Positions 24,264 through 35,024 of a stretch of DNA of 46,539 nucleotides are shown in pieces. The position numbers and the translations under genes are program-made. Within the stretch, counting starts at the first letter, position 1; every line of letters begins with the position of its first letter. The notes beneath the pieces are model-generated. The model did not search any database and was not told the origin of the DNA. It worked only from the letters and a program-made list of their open reading frames with translations. This DNA is from Saccoglossus kowalevskii (taxonomy: Eukaryota > Hemichordata > Enteropneusta > Harrimaniidae), in NCBI RefSeq assembly GCF_000003605.2, contig NW_003114461.1, positions 625,709-672,247 of the forward strand, in the 5' to 3' direction.

Positions 24264-25936
24264 ATGGAATGGGCCTATCTCCTAAATTATTCGCCAGGAA
24301 AACGAAAGAAAATCGTATTGTTTGCTTGTATGGTTGTAATTGTTTATCAAGGTAATCAACACGTATTGTATTGTACAAAAATGTATGTGGAAAATAATAT
24401 TATCTGCTGTATATTTTATAAGTTCGCACTTTCTGGTTACGTCAGAAAATTTTGAACATCCTATTTTGCAGGCGTACATACATTGCCAAAGATGAATCGT
24501 GTTTTGCATGGACTTTCAACTATTTTAACGAATAAAAGTACGACGCGTGTCGCTACGGTACGTACTTTTGGAAGTAGTTCATTTAGTTCACATTGGAATT
24601 ATTTCACAGTTCCAATGTGGTATTATATGGAGGGGTTTTCGAAACACGTTGAGCGTCAGTGTATGTGAAAACTGTATAAAATACAAGCATGGACCATATG
24701 CCACGTTCTTGATTAACACGAATGACAAAAAAACAGTTCACAAGTGATAAATTATTTCAAATGTATCAAATTGAAAACAAAATGAGAATGCATAAATTAG
24801 GTGAATTTAATTCGGTCGATTAATTTATTTTATAATTTATTTGTAAATACAATAATGAATAATATAATAATTTCCGCATTTGATGTGATGAAAAGTTGAT
24901 TACAACGAATTTGAATTTACTAGTACTTCTAGTTATAGTAATAGTTCTATTTTGTGCCTCATAATATAGACATAGTTTGCACTAAGTGAAATATTTCTTT
25001 GTAATTTTAGCTTTTGAAATGTCCAGACATGGCACATTAAACTTTCAAAGCTACCATCTTATATGTAACATTTGAAACGTGATGAGGTATTCTACCTCAA
25101 GTTATTACATAACCAATTGTATAGCTTCTTAACTGTCGAATGTGCATTTTTGCATATTTTTTTTTTACTAGGTGCCTGTAATAGATCCTGTTGAAAGCAC
25201 ATATGACTCAAGACGAGCCAGTGAGAAAAGACTTGAGAAAAGTGCACTGGAATGTGTTAAGCACAAAATTGTGTATAATCGCACTATCTCGACTGTACTA
25301 GTATCAAATGAATACAGGGTCATTATTAATGTCATTCCTAAAGTGGGGTCAGGTACATGGAAAAGACTTATGCGTGGAATTGACCCAACTTCAGCCAATG
25401 CCAAAGGCAGACGTCGACTGAACTTTCTGAAGTCATCTGAGTATGATCAGTATGTTAGCGGGGTGTTCTTTCGAGAACCATTGGAACGTCTGGTATCGTT
25501 TTACCACTTCATAATTTCTCCACATTCAACTACCCACTTCAACCACTATCACAAATATATAAGAACAGAGAACGGGAACGGCACGACTGATAATGAACCG
25601 ACATTCAGCCAGCTTGTACAGATGATTATAGATCATGGCCAGGTACCACCTCATTCTCGGCATTGGGAACGTCAATACCTACTGTCGCGTATATGCGAGT
25701 TTAATTACACTTTTGTTGGCCACATGAATCACCTATCTCAAGACGCCCCATACTTTGTACATATTGCATTTGGGGACGCAGCCCATTATCCAGTGGTACA
25801 TGAGAAAAAAGGTGAAGACAAATTCAGGAAAACAATGTCAACTCTGTCACAAACACTGATTGATCGGCTTATAGATTATTATAGATTAGATTATGAAATA
25901 CTTGGATTCGAAATTCCAGACTTATCTAAAAAATAG
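24264..25936 (+). CDS. Carbohydrate sulfotransferase (Golgi, type II membrane), paralog 1
   Basis: Three coding exons, 24264-24351, 24472-24557 and 25172-25936, give 312 residues; junctions are phase 1 and phase 0 with GT..AG introns of 120 and 614 nt. Residues 12-29 (GKRKK then IVLFACMVVIVY) are a cytosolic basic flank plus one membrane anchor, followed by a short variable stem. The luminal domain has the PAPS 5'-phosphosulfate loop IPKVGSGTWKRLM (Pro-Lys at 114-115) and the 3'-phosphate motif REPLERLVS (159-167). It ends LDYEILGFEIPD, like the DYxLFGY tail of Sulfotransfer_2 enzymes (CHST8-14 group). It should move sulfate from PAPS onto a glycan; acceptor and carbon position cannot be read. 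Sequons NRT, NGT and NYT fit luminal glycosylation. Exon 3 is in frame from GTG immediately after the acceptor, so its Val is internal and not a start. Confidence 0.85.
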
Positions 25937-27944
25937 AAAACAATGTTGCTCATGTGTTTGCCACTTTATTACAATTTATCTGGAGTTGGAAACGCTCCTG
26001 AAAATTTCATGAAAACTCGTTTTTAGATATGTCGTTCCAGAGATTCATATTTCTATGGCAATCGGGCACTCATCTAAAATCCACCAATCTTCCGTAATAT
26101 TTCATCAACATTTGTTCATAATATTTTGAGTTCCAAAAAATACCTTCTGTATATATGGCAGGCGGATCCAGATAAGTCCAAAAATGTATCTGATTTTTTT
26201 TTCAAGGGCAGCACTTCCTCATCTAATCTACTGTTACACCATGAGAAGAACCAGCCTATATGTTTAGTAATACCGGCATTATACAGTGATCTGTTAAATC
26301 GATTTGCCTGATTCTGCTGGCATGGGACGTTCTACAAAATGTTGTAATCGAATGAATGAACGAATCAATGAGCTTTCTGGACTTGAACAATTTCTGCTAC
26401 AGACAAATGGCGTCCGTTTACAGCCACACGCCCTGGGGGGTATTGCCCATGTGTAAAATTCACATCAAATAGTGCCCTCTATAGGAACAACTTTTATAAA
26501 AAATATTATCCGGTGACAATAAACATCTAATATGTCGTTATAAGATGAATAATTCTGGTTGTCACAAATTATTAGATTCCGCGACATCACGGGCTTATCT
26601 TGTAACCTGTTTACGACACTCGTTTGGAAAATCAAAATGTACAGCCCTGTCTTCCGTGAAGCCTAACCCGTATGTACACGGGTGGTACCGGCTTGTATCT
26701 CGTGTGAGATTTGAGTTCTTGTGATCTGGTGGGTGAACGTCGGGTTGACTTTACAGTCAAAATCAAATGAGCGGTGAGGGGGAGAAGAGCGTTCTGTCAA
26801 AACAATTTTACCGTCGACTCAATTTTAACGACCAATATGAGGCGTTCTATTTATTATAAAATCGACGTTGTTACAACCCTGCGTTACAACTAACAGGCAA
26901 AGCTGGTTGGGTGACGGTCAAAGTCTGTGCAACAACAACGCCGCTGTCAGACGTGGATTGTATAAAAAAAACACTGGACAATGTTTGATAGACGCAATGC
27001 ATGGAATGATGGGTGATACCTCCAGCGTAAACAAAACCTGATGCGTGTTGAAGGCATGAACGAAAACGACCTATTGAAAAGATTATGAATTGGAACTGCC
27101 TGTGACGTGTTGTCTGGGCGCCGTTTCGTCCTACAGTCAAATACAGAAACAAAAACTGATTTATTTTCTTATGCCAAGACCTGGTCGTTCATGCATTTCA
27201 AGCATGGCGTATTTACTTCTCGTGTGTGCTGTGGAAACATCTGATTTCGCGGTTTTGAGCTGTCGAAGTATTTCGCGAAAAATAAAACAAAGGGTAACAC
27301 CATACGAAGCAGTCAGGCCAATGTCTTGTTGATATCCGAAACTTGGAACCTCTAACAGAACGGTTATTTCCTGTACGCCTACCAGTATTACCCAACTACC
27401 ATTTGCAGCTCATTGCAGTCTGACACTTATTCACTGTAACCCTTCCCTTTTCCAGACTGTCTAGAAAGTTATACAAAAAGTATCATCCCTTAGAAAACAC
27501 AAGTCTTTGCCGTACGATCAAAGGAAAAATGCCCCCATAATAGTAACCAACATCGTTCTGGCGTTCCTAAAAATAAATTTAAAAAAACGAACACTGCATT
27601 GCTTAGTAGCAAATAATCACGGTAACAAAATCCGATCATGCTGCGTTTCACAATTATTATTATTACTTGGTAGTGATTATTAATAAAGTGAAAAAAGTAA
27701 ATTCGTTGAATTGTTCTGAAATGCAAGTAAATTTCTATTTAGTTTCATCGTACGCAAATGACTCCGGTCGCATGCAAATGCTCGACACCTGATAGGTAAA
27801 ATCGCTAATCAGCCAATCAAAATACTCGGTGATGCCAACGTGGTCAAATACCAATTTCACTGATTTACCATTTTAGGCATATTCAGTGGGTTTTAAATTC
27901 ACGGTTTTATCATTTAGATAATATGTTTTATGCTAAATTGTACA
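25937..27944. other. 3' flank of sulfotransferase 1 and intergenic DNA
   Basis: No recognisable gene. Between about 26380 and 27400 the composition is less AT-rich, with several CpG-containing words and short open frames on both strands; none carries a motif I know and none is bounded by convincing splice sites. Confidence 0.5.
26518..26523 (+). terminator. Possible poly(A) signal of sulfotransferase gene 1
   Basis: AATAAA about 580 bases after the stop codon at 25936, the nearest canonical signal seen on the plus strand. No GU-rich element was confirmed. It is a plausible but unproven 3' end. Confidence 0.25.
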
Positions 27945-28013
27945 TATTCACTGGGTTTTAATTTAGCGCATTTTCCTGTCAGCGAAATAAGCCAAATTAA
28001 AACCCAGTGAATA
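27945..28013. repeat. Perfect 20 bp inverted repeat (hairpin)
   Basis: The 20 bases at 27945-27964 (TATTCACTGGGTTTTAATTT) are exactly complementary to 27994-28013, around a 29-base loop. A related direct copy, TATTCAGTGGGTTTTAA, lies ~63 bp upstream near 27882. This could be a tiny foldback element or a transcribed hairpin. Confidence 0.8.
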
Positions 28014-30050
28014 ATTACCATTTTACAGTAGGCGTCAATGACTACGGTAAAATTCGTAAGATTGTGGGTCAAGAGTGAGTGTTGCTTTGACTTGGGTATT
28101 GTGTTTTACATTCCAACGGGAAATTTTTGCATGGTTTTAATTGAAAGCCCGTAACCTAATGTTAATGACATTGTTTACTGTCCTACATCGTCATGTCCTA
28201 GTGTTACCGATGGTTAGACATAGACAAACTACGTAACGATAATGCTGTTTGCCGGGGTTGTTTGTAAACCAACAAGCTTTGTATATTGAATAAACATCTA
28301 GGGGATTTATATTTTCGTTTACTCAAACTGTGACTGACAGGTATTTTGCATACATTAGCCACCATTTTAAACTCGTGATTTTCACTGGTCGCGGCACGTT
28401 TCGACCGAAAATAACAACATTTATACATCAAAAGTCCACCCAGATGAGTGTAATCGCTAGCGTACATATCCATGCCCCCGTGGATATATATTTGGAACCA
28501 CAGCTTGATCTCCAAACATCGTAAATGGCACATTTCACGGAGCTCCCGCCACGATGTTAGGAGCTTGGTTCGGATTAGCATACTAATACGGTGGCCATCT
28601 TGACCCTTATTTATAGTATCGGTTCCCATTTAAGCTAATACTATAGATTTTTGCCAAAGATCCAACATGGCGACACAACCATGCGACTGATGAAATTTAT
28701 TTATTTTTTCTCGCTAAAAGCTTACATGACGTTACCTGCCAATCACTCATGACAAACAAATGCACAAACGTCTTTGCCAACCCACGTGACTGATCCGAAT
28801 GCAACACTGCAAATTTAAAATAGTCGCATACATGTATCTCTAGGACTAAGCACTTTCTGTTTAGATGTAATCAAAAATGTCGGAAAACCACGTGACCAAC
28901 TTCAAGAATATTTTCAACCATAAATATGCCTCATATATATAAATGCTAAAAAGTAAATTTCAGATCAATATGTTCAGTGGTTTTAAAGAAGATGCATGAC
29001 CTTTTTAGTGCTTATATATATTGCATATGAAATACAGGAGGAGAAGAAAATGAAGAAATAGAAAAAGACACCATAGACTAATCAATATCTCAGTTGAATG
29101 AATATAAAAAGTATCACGTCTTTATTGTCATGAAAAAATACGATTAGAATTTGTGCAAAATGGACATGGCACTTATATCTTAAATTTAAAAAAAATTACA
29201 TTGAAAAAACACTCAAGTTTATCTGAAATATATATGTAGTTGTCCAATCTCTGTTACAGAAAAGGCTTCGTTGATACACCAGATGTTGTTTAACTTATCT
29301 ATACCATATACCGTGCTATTGTAGCCGTAGTATTCCCCATATTTTCTTGAAATAACTCATGCTTGTCACATAAGCAGGTGTGTCATCATTGAGAGTGATA
29401 CGAATAGACAGTTTCACAGATATCAGATGAATAGCTTTACAAAGACCAGGAGCTTTTTATGGCCCACCTGATGGATTGGGGACCAGGAATAAACCACCGA
29501 TGCAGAATTACCATCTGCGATAAAAACATTATTAGTTGTTTCAACAAGTGATTGTGGAATTGACTAGTGTAGTACGGAAAAGGCCTTCACCAGCACTCGC
29601 ATGAGATATACTGAGTTGAACCAGAGTTCTGGGGAAACCAGGATGGGAGTGTGTACAAATCCTCAGCAGTCGCTGGTTAGCTGTTGTATATATCTCGTAG
29701 CGTCGCTTATGTGTGGGCTTCGAATGCGAAGGCAACGTTCAGCGCCATCAATGTTGTGAAACACATTGACGGTGCTGAATGTTACGTTGCATGGAGCGTA
29801 AACTTCAATTGACCTCACTGTGATGACGCATGCGTTGTGGTTTACGGAAAATAGGCCCGAAGCATGCGTACTTCATACACAATATGCTAATAACGAGGTT
29901 ATGACGTAGACATATCTCATGAATATTATTTTAAAGTGAAATTATTGATAGAAAGCATTAAGTATGAAACACCGGAATCACGTATATTTGGTCTTGACCC
30001 CCGCTCTGTCTATTGTGGTTATTTGAAGACTGTAAATTGGTCCCCAACAT
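28014..30050. other. Intergenic, one long unsupported open frame
   Basis: The minus-strand frame 28629-28204 (141 codons) is the longest here. It shows no domain, no repeat pattern and no splice support, so I do not call it a gene. A hairpin at 29732-29790 is listed separately. Confidence 0.45.
29732..29790. repeat. Imperfect inverted repeat
   Basis: GCAACGTTCAGCGCCATCAATG at 29732-29753 pairs with 29764-29790, with two mismatches and one 5-base bulge, around a loop of about 10 bases. GCATGCG words follow at 29830 and 29873. Confidence 0.6.
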
Positions 30051-30264
30051 TTAAAGGGCGGCAGTCGCATACGCAAGATATATGGGTCTCATATAAACAA
30101 AGATGGCGACTTTGACTGTTGCGCAGATCAACGAGTACAAACTGAGATATTTCCAAGCTTTAATTAGGTAATTTACAGGTGATTGGAAGGTATCGAAGGG
30201 GTCACTGGCGGTACTCAGTACACAAATATCGCACATGCGCAGCGGGACGACCATTGCGCTTTAA
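30051..30264 (+). mobile_element. Second TTAA-flanked short element, divergent from the 166 bp MITE
   Basis: TTAA at 30051-30054 and 30261-30264 bounds 214 bp. The left end, AGGGCGGCAGTCGCATACGC, and the right end, CATGCGCAGCGGGACGACC then ATTGCGCT, resemble each other in inverted orientation. They also resemble the TIRs of the 166 bp family (GTCGTC and GCGCATGCG words), but the interior is different. Probably a related MITE subfamily; the ends are degenerate, so the call is tentative. Confidence 0.45.
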
Positions 30265-31614
30265 CAACTCCTTTCTCGTTTTAAAATACAATCTGAATGA
30301 GCTACGGCAAGCCGAAAAGTTCTCGATTGCGTACAGCGCCACCAGTGGCTGTTCCCGGCTCCATGCGTCAAGTCACCAATGGCAGGTATGCAACCTTCAA
30401 TAAAATCATGACCAAGTCAGTTTTAATCAGTGGTGTTTCTAATAAATGTAAGACTGTCTGTTTCTGAAATTTCTCATTTCTGGTTATAAAGATAAGGAGA
30501 TTTACGGATTATTATGCACTGTATATTATTGCACTATTTGTGCAAACTCTACGAAGCAATCGTTTGATTGCGATGGCAGAGCAGATATAGAGGGCGCACC
30601 CTTGTTTGATTTTACGGAGAAAAGGCACAGGAACGATTCAAATATTGATACATATAAGCTCTGTGTATCGGTGTAAACCAGTTTAATGTAGCAAATATAA
30701 TTCTCCCTGAAGTCAAAATCATTTAAACCATTTTACAAAGATTCACGATAAAGCATATAAAAGGTTATTTCTTGGTCAAGAGCAATAGTATCTAATTGGA
30801 TGTTAAAATAGTGAACAATGGTCAGTTTGATGTTGATGCTATGTATACTTAGACTGAGACTTCTCTGTTAAAATTTCACCTTTTAGAGTGAGCTCCGAGT
30901 GAGTTTGTTGTGTTGTATTCAAGGGCCCTTTTGGGATTAAAATCCCCGATACAAACCACAGACTAAATGAAATGTAAAACGCTGTTCGATACTAGTAGGA
31001 GGTACTAATAAATCGACATTAAACATATTTTGTTTCAAATGGCATTGTTATTTTAAATCTCCGAAGCTCCAGTCGGTTTCTGTCGGATATTAGCGATAGT
31101 ATAGTTCCAATGTTAAAGTGCATTTTACCATTGTCAAGGTGGTTTTCCAATATTTCTTAAAACTTGCTCTTAAGCATGATAAAGCTTGATATTAGACAAT
31201 AGCATAAAATCGATATTATAATAGATGCGATATCATATACCGGTAAGAATAAAAAAAGTAGGTCACTTCGCAAGCATCATGACATCAACTGCAGTGTTTG
31301 ATTACAAATTCACCATCCCTGCTATAAGGTTTATAGTTATAGATTAGTTTACTATACCTCCCATTCCAAACAGAACAAGCCATTCTATTTAATAGAAGGA
31401 GACGAGTGCGAAGATCTGAATAATGTCCAGTCGTCAATTTTATCTGAGAAGTGAGTGAGTGAGATTCTAAAACATCTGCGTTGCTTATTGCAACACTGAT
31501 ACACAGTTCTGTCAATTAAAGCATACCGTGAACAAAGTGCTACCAGACCACCGGGCATGTATGCGGATACATGATCAGTAATTTCAGTCACAGGACTCAA
31601 CTGTGAAGAAACGT
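30265..31614. other. Intergenic with one LINE scrap
   Basis: No gene recognised. Contains the LINE scrap at 30824-30879. An ATACCGGTAAG word lies near 31240. Confidence 0.45.
30824..30879 (+). mobile_element. Short LINE scrap, same element as 33262-33830
   Basis: About 56 bases (GATGCTATGTATACTTRGAC and ACTTCTCTGTTAAAATTTCAC) match 33434-33490 with only a few differences. The match starts and stops abruptly, so it is an isolated fragment. Confidence 0.7.
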
Positions 31615-32046
31615 TATTTTAAATTTAACTGCTCTTATTTTGAATTTAAATGTTTTTATTGTAAATTTAACTGCTCATATTTTAAATGTAACTGCTCGTA
31701 TTTTAAACTTTAATGTTCTTATTGTTATTTTAACTTCTCATATTTTAAATTTAACTGCTCGTATTTTAAATTTGAATATTCGTATTTTAAATTTGAATAT
31801 TCGTATTTTAAATTTAACTTCTCAAATTTTAAATTTAACTGGTCATACTTTTATATGCTCGTGTTTTAAATTTAAATGTTCTTATTTTAAATTTATCTGC
31901 TCACAATTTAAATTTAACTGTTCATATTTTAAATTTAAATACTTGTGTTTTAAAATCTAAGTTTTCATATTTTAGATTTATATACTTATTTTTTAAAATT
32001 TAAATACAAGGATTTTAAATTGTTTTAAATGTTCTTGTTTTAATGT
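31615..32046. repeat. AT-rich ~21 bp minisatellite, array 1
   Basis: About 20 imperfect units of TATTTTAAATTTAACTGCTC, with unit variants carrying GAATATTCG or AAATGTTCT. The plus-strand frame 31640-31960 (repeated ILNLT/ILNLN) is a translation artefact of this array. The same unit forms the array at 33831-34170. Confidence 0.93.
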
Positions 32047-32365
32047 GTTAAAATTAAAGCCCTAACGACACACCATGTTGTGAATTGTTTGTCAACGTAA
32101 CATGGACTATATGTATTGAAACTGAAAAAATATTGAGCTAACAAGCCCAGCAACCCGGCTTGAAATGCAGTAATTATGTGCATAGCTGATTCTCATGAAT
32201 ATAATTAAATATAAAATATATATGTACAATCATTACTAAATGCATTTTGTGCTTATGAATAATAAACTATTAGCTGGGCACGTGACAGTGTATCTAATTC
32301 CGAGATTCGATAAAAAATCGTATTCACTAGATATTGCGAACATCGATGAAGAAAGTTAGATACAT

Positions 32366-32480
32366 TATGAGCTGGTCATATGACGTCATTAATTATGCAC
32401 ATAGCTAATTTCCACAGTTCAGTTGCAGATACACATTTACCACTGACAAGGACTATGGATACAAAGATTTGAATAAATTG
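32366..32480 (+). repeat. Conserved tail downstream of minisatellite array 1
   Basis: TATGACGTCATTAATTATGC followed by CAGTTGCAGATACACA and GGATACAAAGATTTGAAT. It is closely matched at 34199-34305 downstream of array 2. Array and tail thus occur together twice, although here an extra ~320 bp separates them. Confidence 0.75.
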
Positions 32481-33261
32481 TTATCTTGTGATTCTATGGA
32501 AAAATTTGAGCTGCCTCATAAAAGGCTGTTCCATCATTGACGCTGCAGTTCGGCATCTTCTACACCCATCTGACGCATATCGCGCTAGGTGTGCCGGGAG
32601 TTTGTTCGAAATTTCGAACGTTTCGAAGTCAATCGTCGATTGCCACGTATTTTACGGATATATCAAATCGTTTCAGAGAACTGTTTACTAAATAATGATA
32701 AATGAAACTTAGAAAACTTGTAAGAACAAACTGGGCCCAAATTGCGCAAATTGAAATAAGTTTACGCTGCTAGAGTCTGGTTCGGATGGAGTTCTACGCG
32801 TGATTTTATTGCGCTCAGAGACGTTCTATTTTCGAACTAGTTGAAACCGAAAATAACGCAACTACTTTCGAACTTCAAACACAAATTTGATTATCGTTAT
32901 TATGTGTTAGTTTCTGTTGTTTCAAAGATTGAATTATGTATGACAATAATATTTCACTCTATAAACAATGTTTCACTAAAATATGTGATTCAAAGGCAAC
33001 CCAAATTGTAAAAAGCAATATCAAGTTCCGCGTATAAACACTGTTGTAAAGAGGCGACGGAGCGGAATTTTAGCCAAAATCGGCTAGTAAGGCGTCATAT
33101 GATACAGGTTTGTGCTGGGACAGCGCTTCCGGTGACGACACAACGGCTGTTCCATAGGTTAGATTGTTATGGAATATCTGATCCCATACTTTCCCGGATT
33201 CATTTTTTTTGTCAAGTCGACAAAATCAACTAGTGAAAATTAACGATGTGCAGTCACAATG
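32481..33261. other. Spacer between repeat tail and LINE
   Basis: No motif-bearing frame. AT-rich, with a CpG-containing patch at about 33050-33160. Confidence 0.45.
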
Positions 33262-33830
33262 AAGAGATTTATTAATCGTATTCCGTAGGGTTAAATTTTG
33301 GAACCCATATTGTTTGTAATTTACATTAATGATTTGCCAGGGACAGTGAACACAAATTCTGATGTTTTCCTTTTTGCTGATGATGCAACAATTATTTAGT
33401 ACAATTAACTCAGTGGAAGACTGCTGTAATTTACAGTTTGATAATGATGCTATGTATACTTGGACTGAGACTTCTCTGTTAAAATTTCACTCAGATAAAT
33501 GTAAATGTATGTCAATGGGGCGTAAATCCAGTGCAGCTATAGACTTTAAGTATACTATGGACCAGAAATTATCTTTTGAGATGCAAATGAGAAAATCATC
33601 AAAGCTAATCAAATACTAGGTCTTATTAGAAGAAATTATGAGTATTTGGATATTGATTTTTTGTATGCTTTCTACAGTTTTAGTAAGTCTCCATATTGAA
33701 TATGATGACCAGGTTTGGTGTCCACACCTTAAAAACATGTTAATGTTTTAGGAAAGGTTCAAAGAAGGGCTACAAAGCTTTTACCAGGTTTTGCAAACTT
33801 AAGTTATCCAGATAGGCTGCCGACATTTGA
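33262..33830 (+). mobile_element. Decayed LINE fragment, CR1/jockey-superfamily RT
   Basis: Plus-strand pieces read PILFVIYINDLPGTVNTN then VFLFADDATII (catalytic FADD box). Then LLKFHSDKCKCMSMG (frame 33362-33619), and later HIEYDDQVWCPHLKN and GKVQRRATKLLPGFANLSYP, matching the LVRPHLEYxxQVWxPHLKKxI..VQRRATKL block of CR1/jockey-type LINEs. Several stops and frame changes are present. It is truncated at both ends and ends abruptly where minisatellite array 2 begins. Confidence 0.8.
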
Positions 33831-34170
33831 CTACTCATATTTTAAATGTACCTGCTCATATTTTAAATTTAAATGCTCGTATTTTAAATTTAAATACTTG
33901 TAATATAAGTTCAACTGCTCGTTAAAGGCTCGTATTTTAAATTTGAATGTTCTTATTTAAATGTAACTGTTCGTTTTTTAAATTAATACTATTATTTTAG
34001 TAGTATTTTAAATTTAACTGCTCATATTTTATATGCTCGTATTTTAAATTTAACTGCTCATATTTTATATGCTCGTATTTTAAATTTAACTGCTCATATT
34101 TTATATGCTCGTATTTTAAATTTAACTGTTCGTATACTAAATATAAATTTAAATACTTGTATTGTAAATA
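33831..34170. repeat. AT-rich ~21 bp minisatellite, array 2
   Basis: Same TATTTTAAATTTAACTGCTC unit as array 1. Around 34010-34130 three near-identical higher-order units (CTGCTCATATTTTATATGCT then CGTATTTTAAATTTAA, ~43 bp) follow one another, showing a recent local expansion. Confidence 0.92.
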
Positions 34171-34195
34171 AAAGTGAACAGTGGAGAGAGATGAA

Positions 34196-34306
34196 TAATA
34201 TGAGTTAGTTATATGATCTCATTAATTATGCATAGTCCAGTTGCAAATACACACATACTCCCCAGGACCATGGATACAAAGATTTGAATGAATTATGTTC
34301 ACTAAA
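34196..34306 (+). repeat. Conserved tail downstream of minisatellite array 2
   Basis: ATGATCTCATTAATTATGCA then CAGTTGCAAATACACA and ATGGATACAAAGATTTGAAT. Counterpart of 32366-32480, here only ~25 bp after the array. Confidence 0.75.
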
Positions 34307-34725
34307 TAGGTTGCAAATATGCATGGGGTGGCTCTACTAACACAGCTATATTTCAAAAAATCATATCAATAATATACGTCCACGATCACCTCAACAAATA
34401 CTGGGATAATATACATGTAGCAATAAACTGAAAACTGTACATTGAAATTCACGTTCAAATAATCAACAATTCACAAATCAAACACAAATTAACATGAACA
34501 TATCGTGCTTCACGATTGATTAATAAAGAATTTACTGTATTAACCTTCCGAAACCTATTGCATGTTACCATATTGCTCTACTGTTTCATACTGCGCTTAG
34601 TATATGATTTACCAGATTCCACACTGTGTATCTACTCATATGATTCAGATAATCTTCGGGTAAGTATTCTTTTTAACTTAACTTATGGTGATGTTTATTT
34701 TAACATGTAATAAGTAATTTATCAC

Positions 34726-35024
34726 CATAGCGTAGTGAGTTGGCCAGCGCTTTACATTACTTAGAGAACGAAACTTCTCACACTTTACAATTTATCAGTG
34801 GTGTTACTGTGATTTGGGCAAGGCTATACATGTGTTTGTATTAATTTGTTCAGTATGCACTAACGCGTTTCCCACAACGGTGTTTTGTAAAGAGTTATAG
34901 ACAACACCACAAAATAGCGGAAGTGCCTCCTCGGGGTAGAACAGACACTTTCACAAACACGGATTTGAACTAGGAATTCGGCCTTGGCAGTATTGCATTA
35001 TATCCATCCGCTCGCCATTTAAAA
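34726..35024 (-). mobile_element. tRNA-derived SINE-like element
   Basis: On the minus strand an A-box-like TGGCGAGCGGATGG (35017-35004) and a B-box GTTCAAATCCG (34970-34960) are 47 bases apart, as in a tRNA-type Pol III promoter. No acceptor or anticodon stem forms, so it is not a working tRNA gene. About 230 bases of tRNA-unrelated body follow. A second A-box-like word, TAGCGTAGTGAG, lies on the plus strand at the opposite edge (34733). The ends are approximate and no A-tail was seen. Confidence 0.5.

Noticed and set aside
25168-25404. 78-codon minus-strand frame opposite the sulfotransferase 1 catalytic exon
   Set aside because: Shadow of the real exon on the other strand; similarly 39599-39790 opposite paralog 2 and 17683-17877 opposite the TRIM exon.
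28204-28629. 141-codon minus-strand open frame
   Set aside because: Longest unexplained frame, but no domain, no splice support and no compositional signal; its length is possible by chance in a less AT-rich patch.
31640-31960. 106-codon frame with repeated ILNLT/ILNLN
   Set aside because: It is the translation of the ~21 bp minisatellite, not a solenoid protein.
34960-35024. tRNA gene
   Set aside because: A and B boxes are present, but acceptor, D and anticodon stems do not pair, so it fits a SINE head instead.
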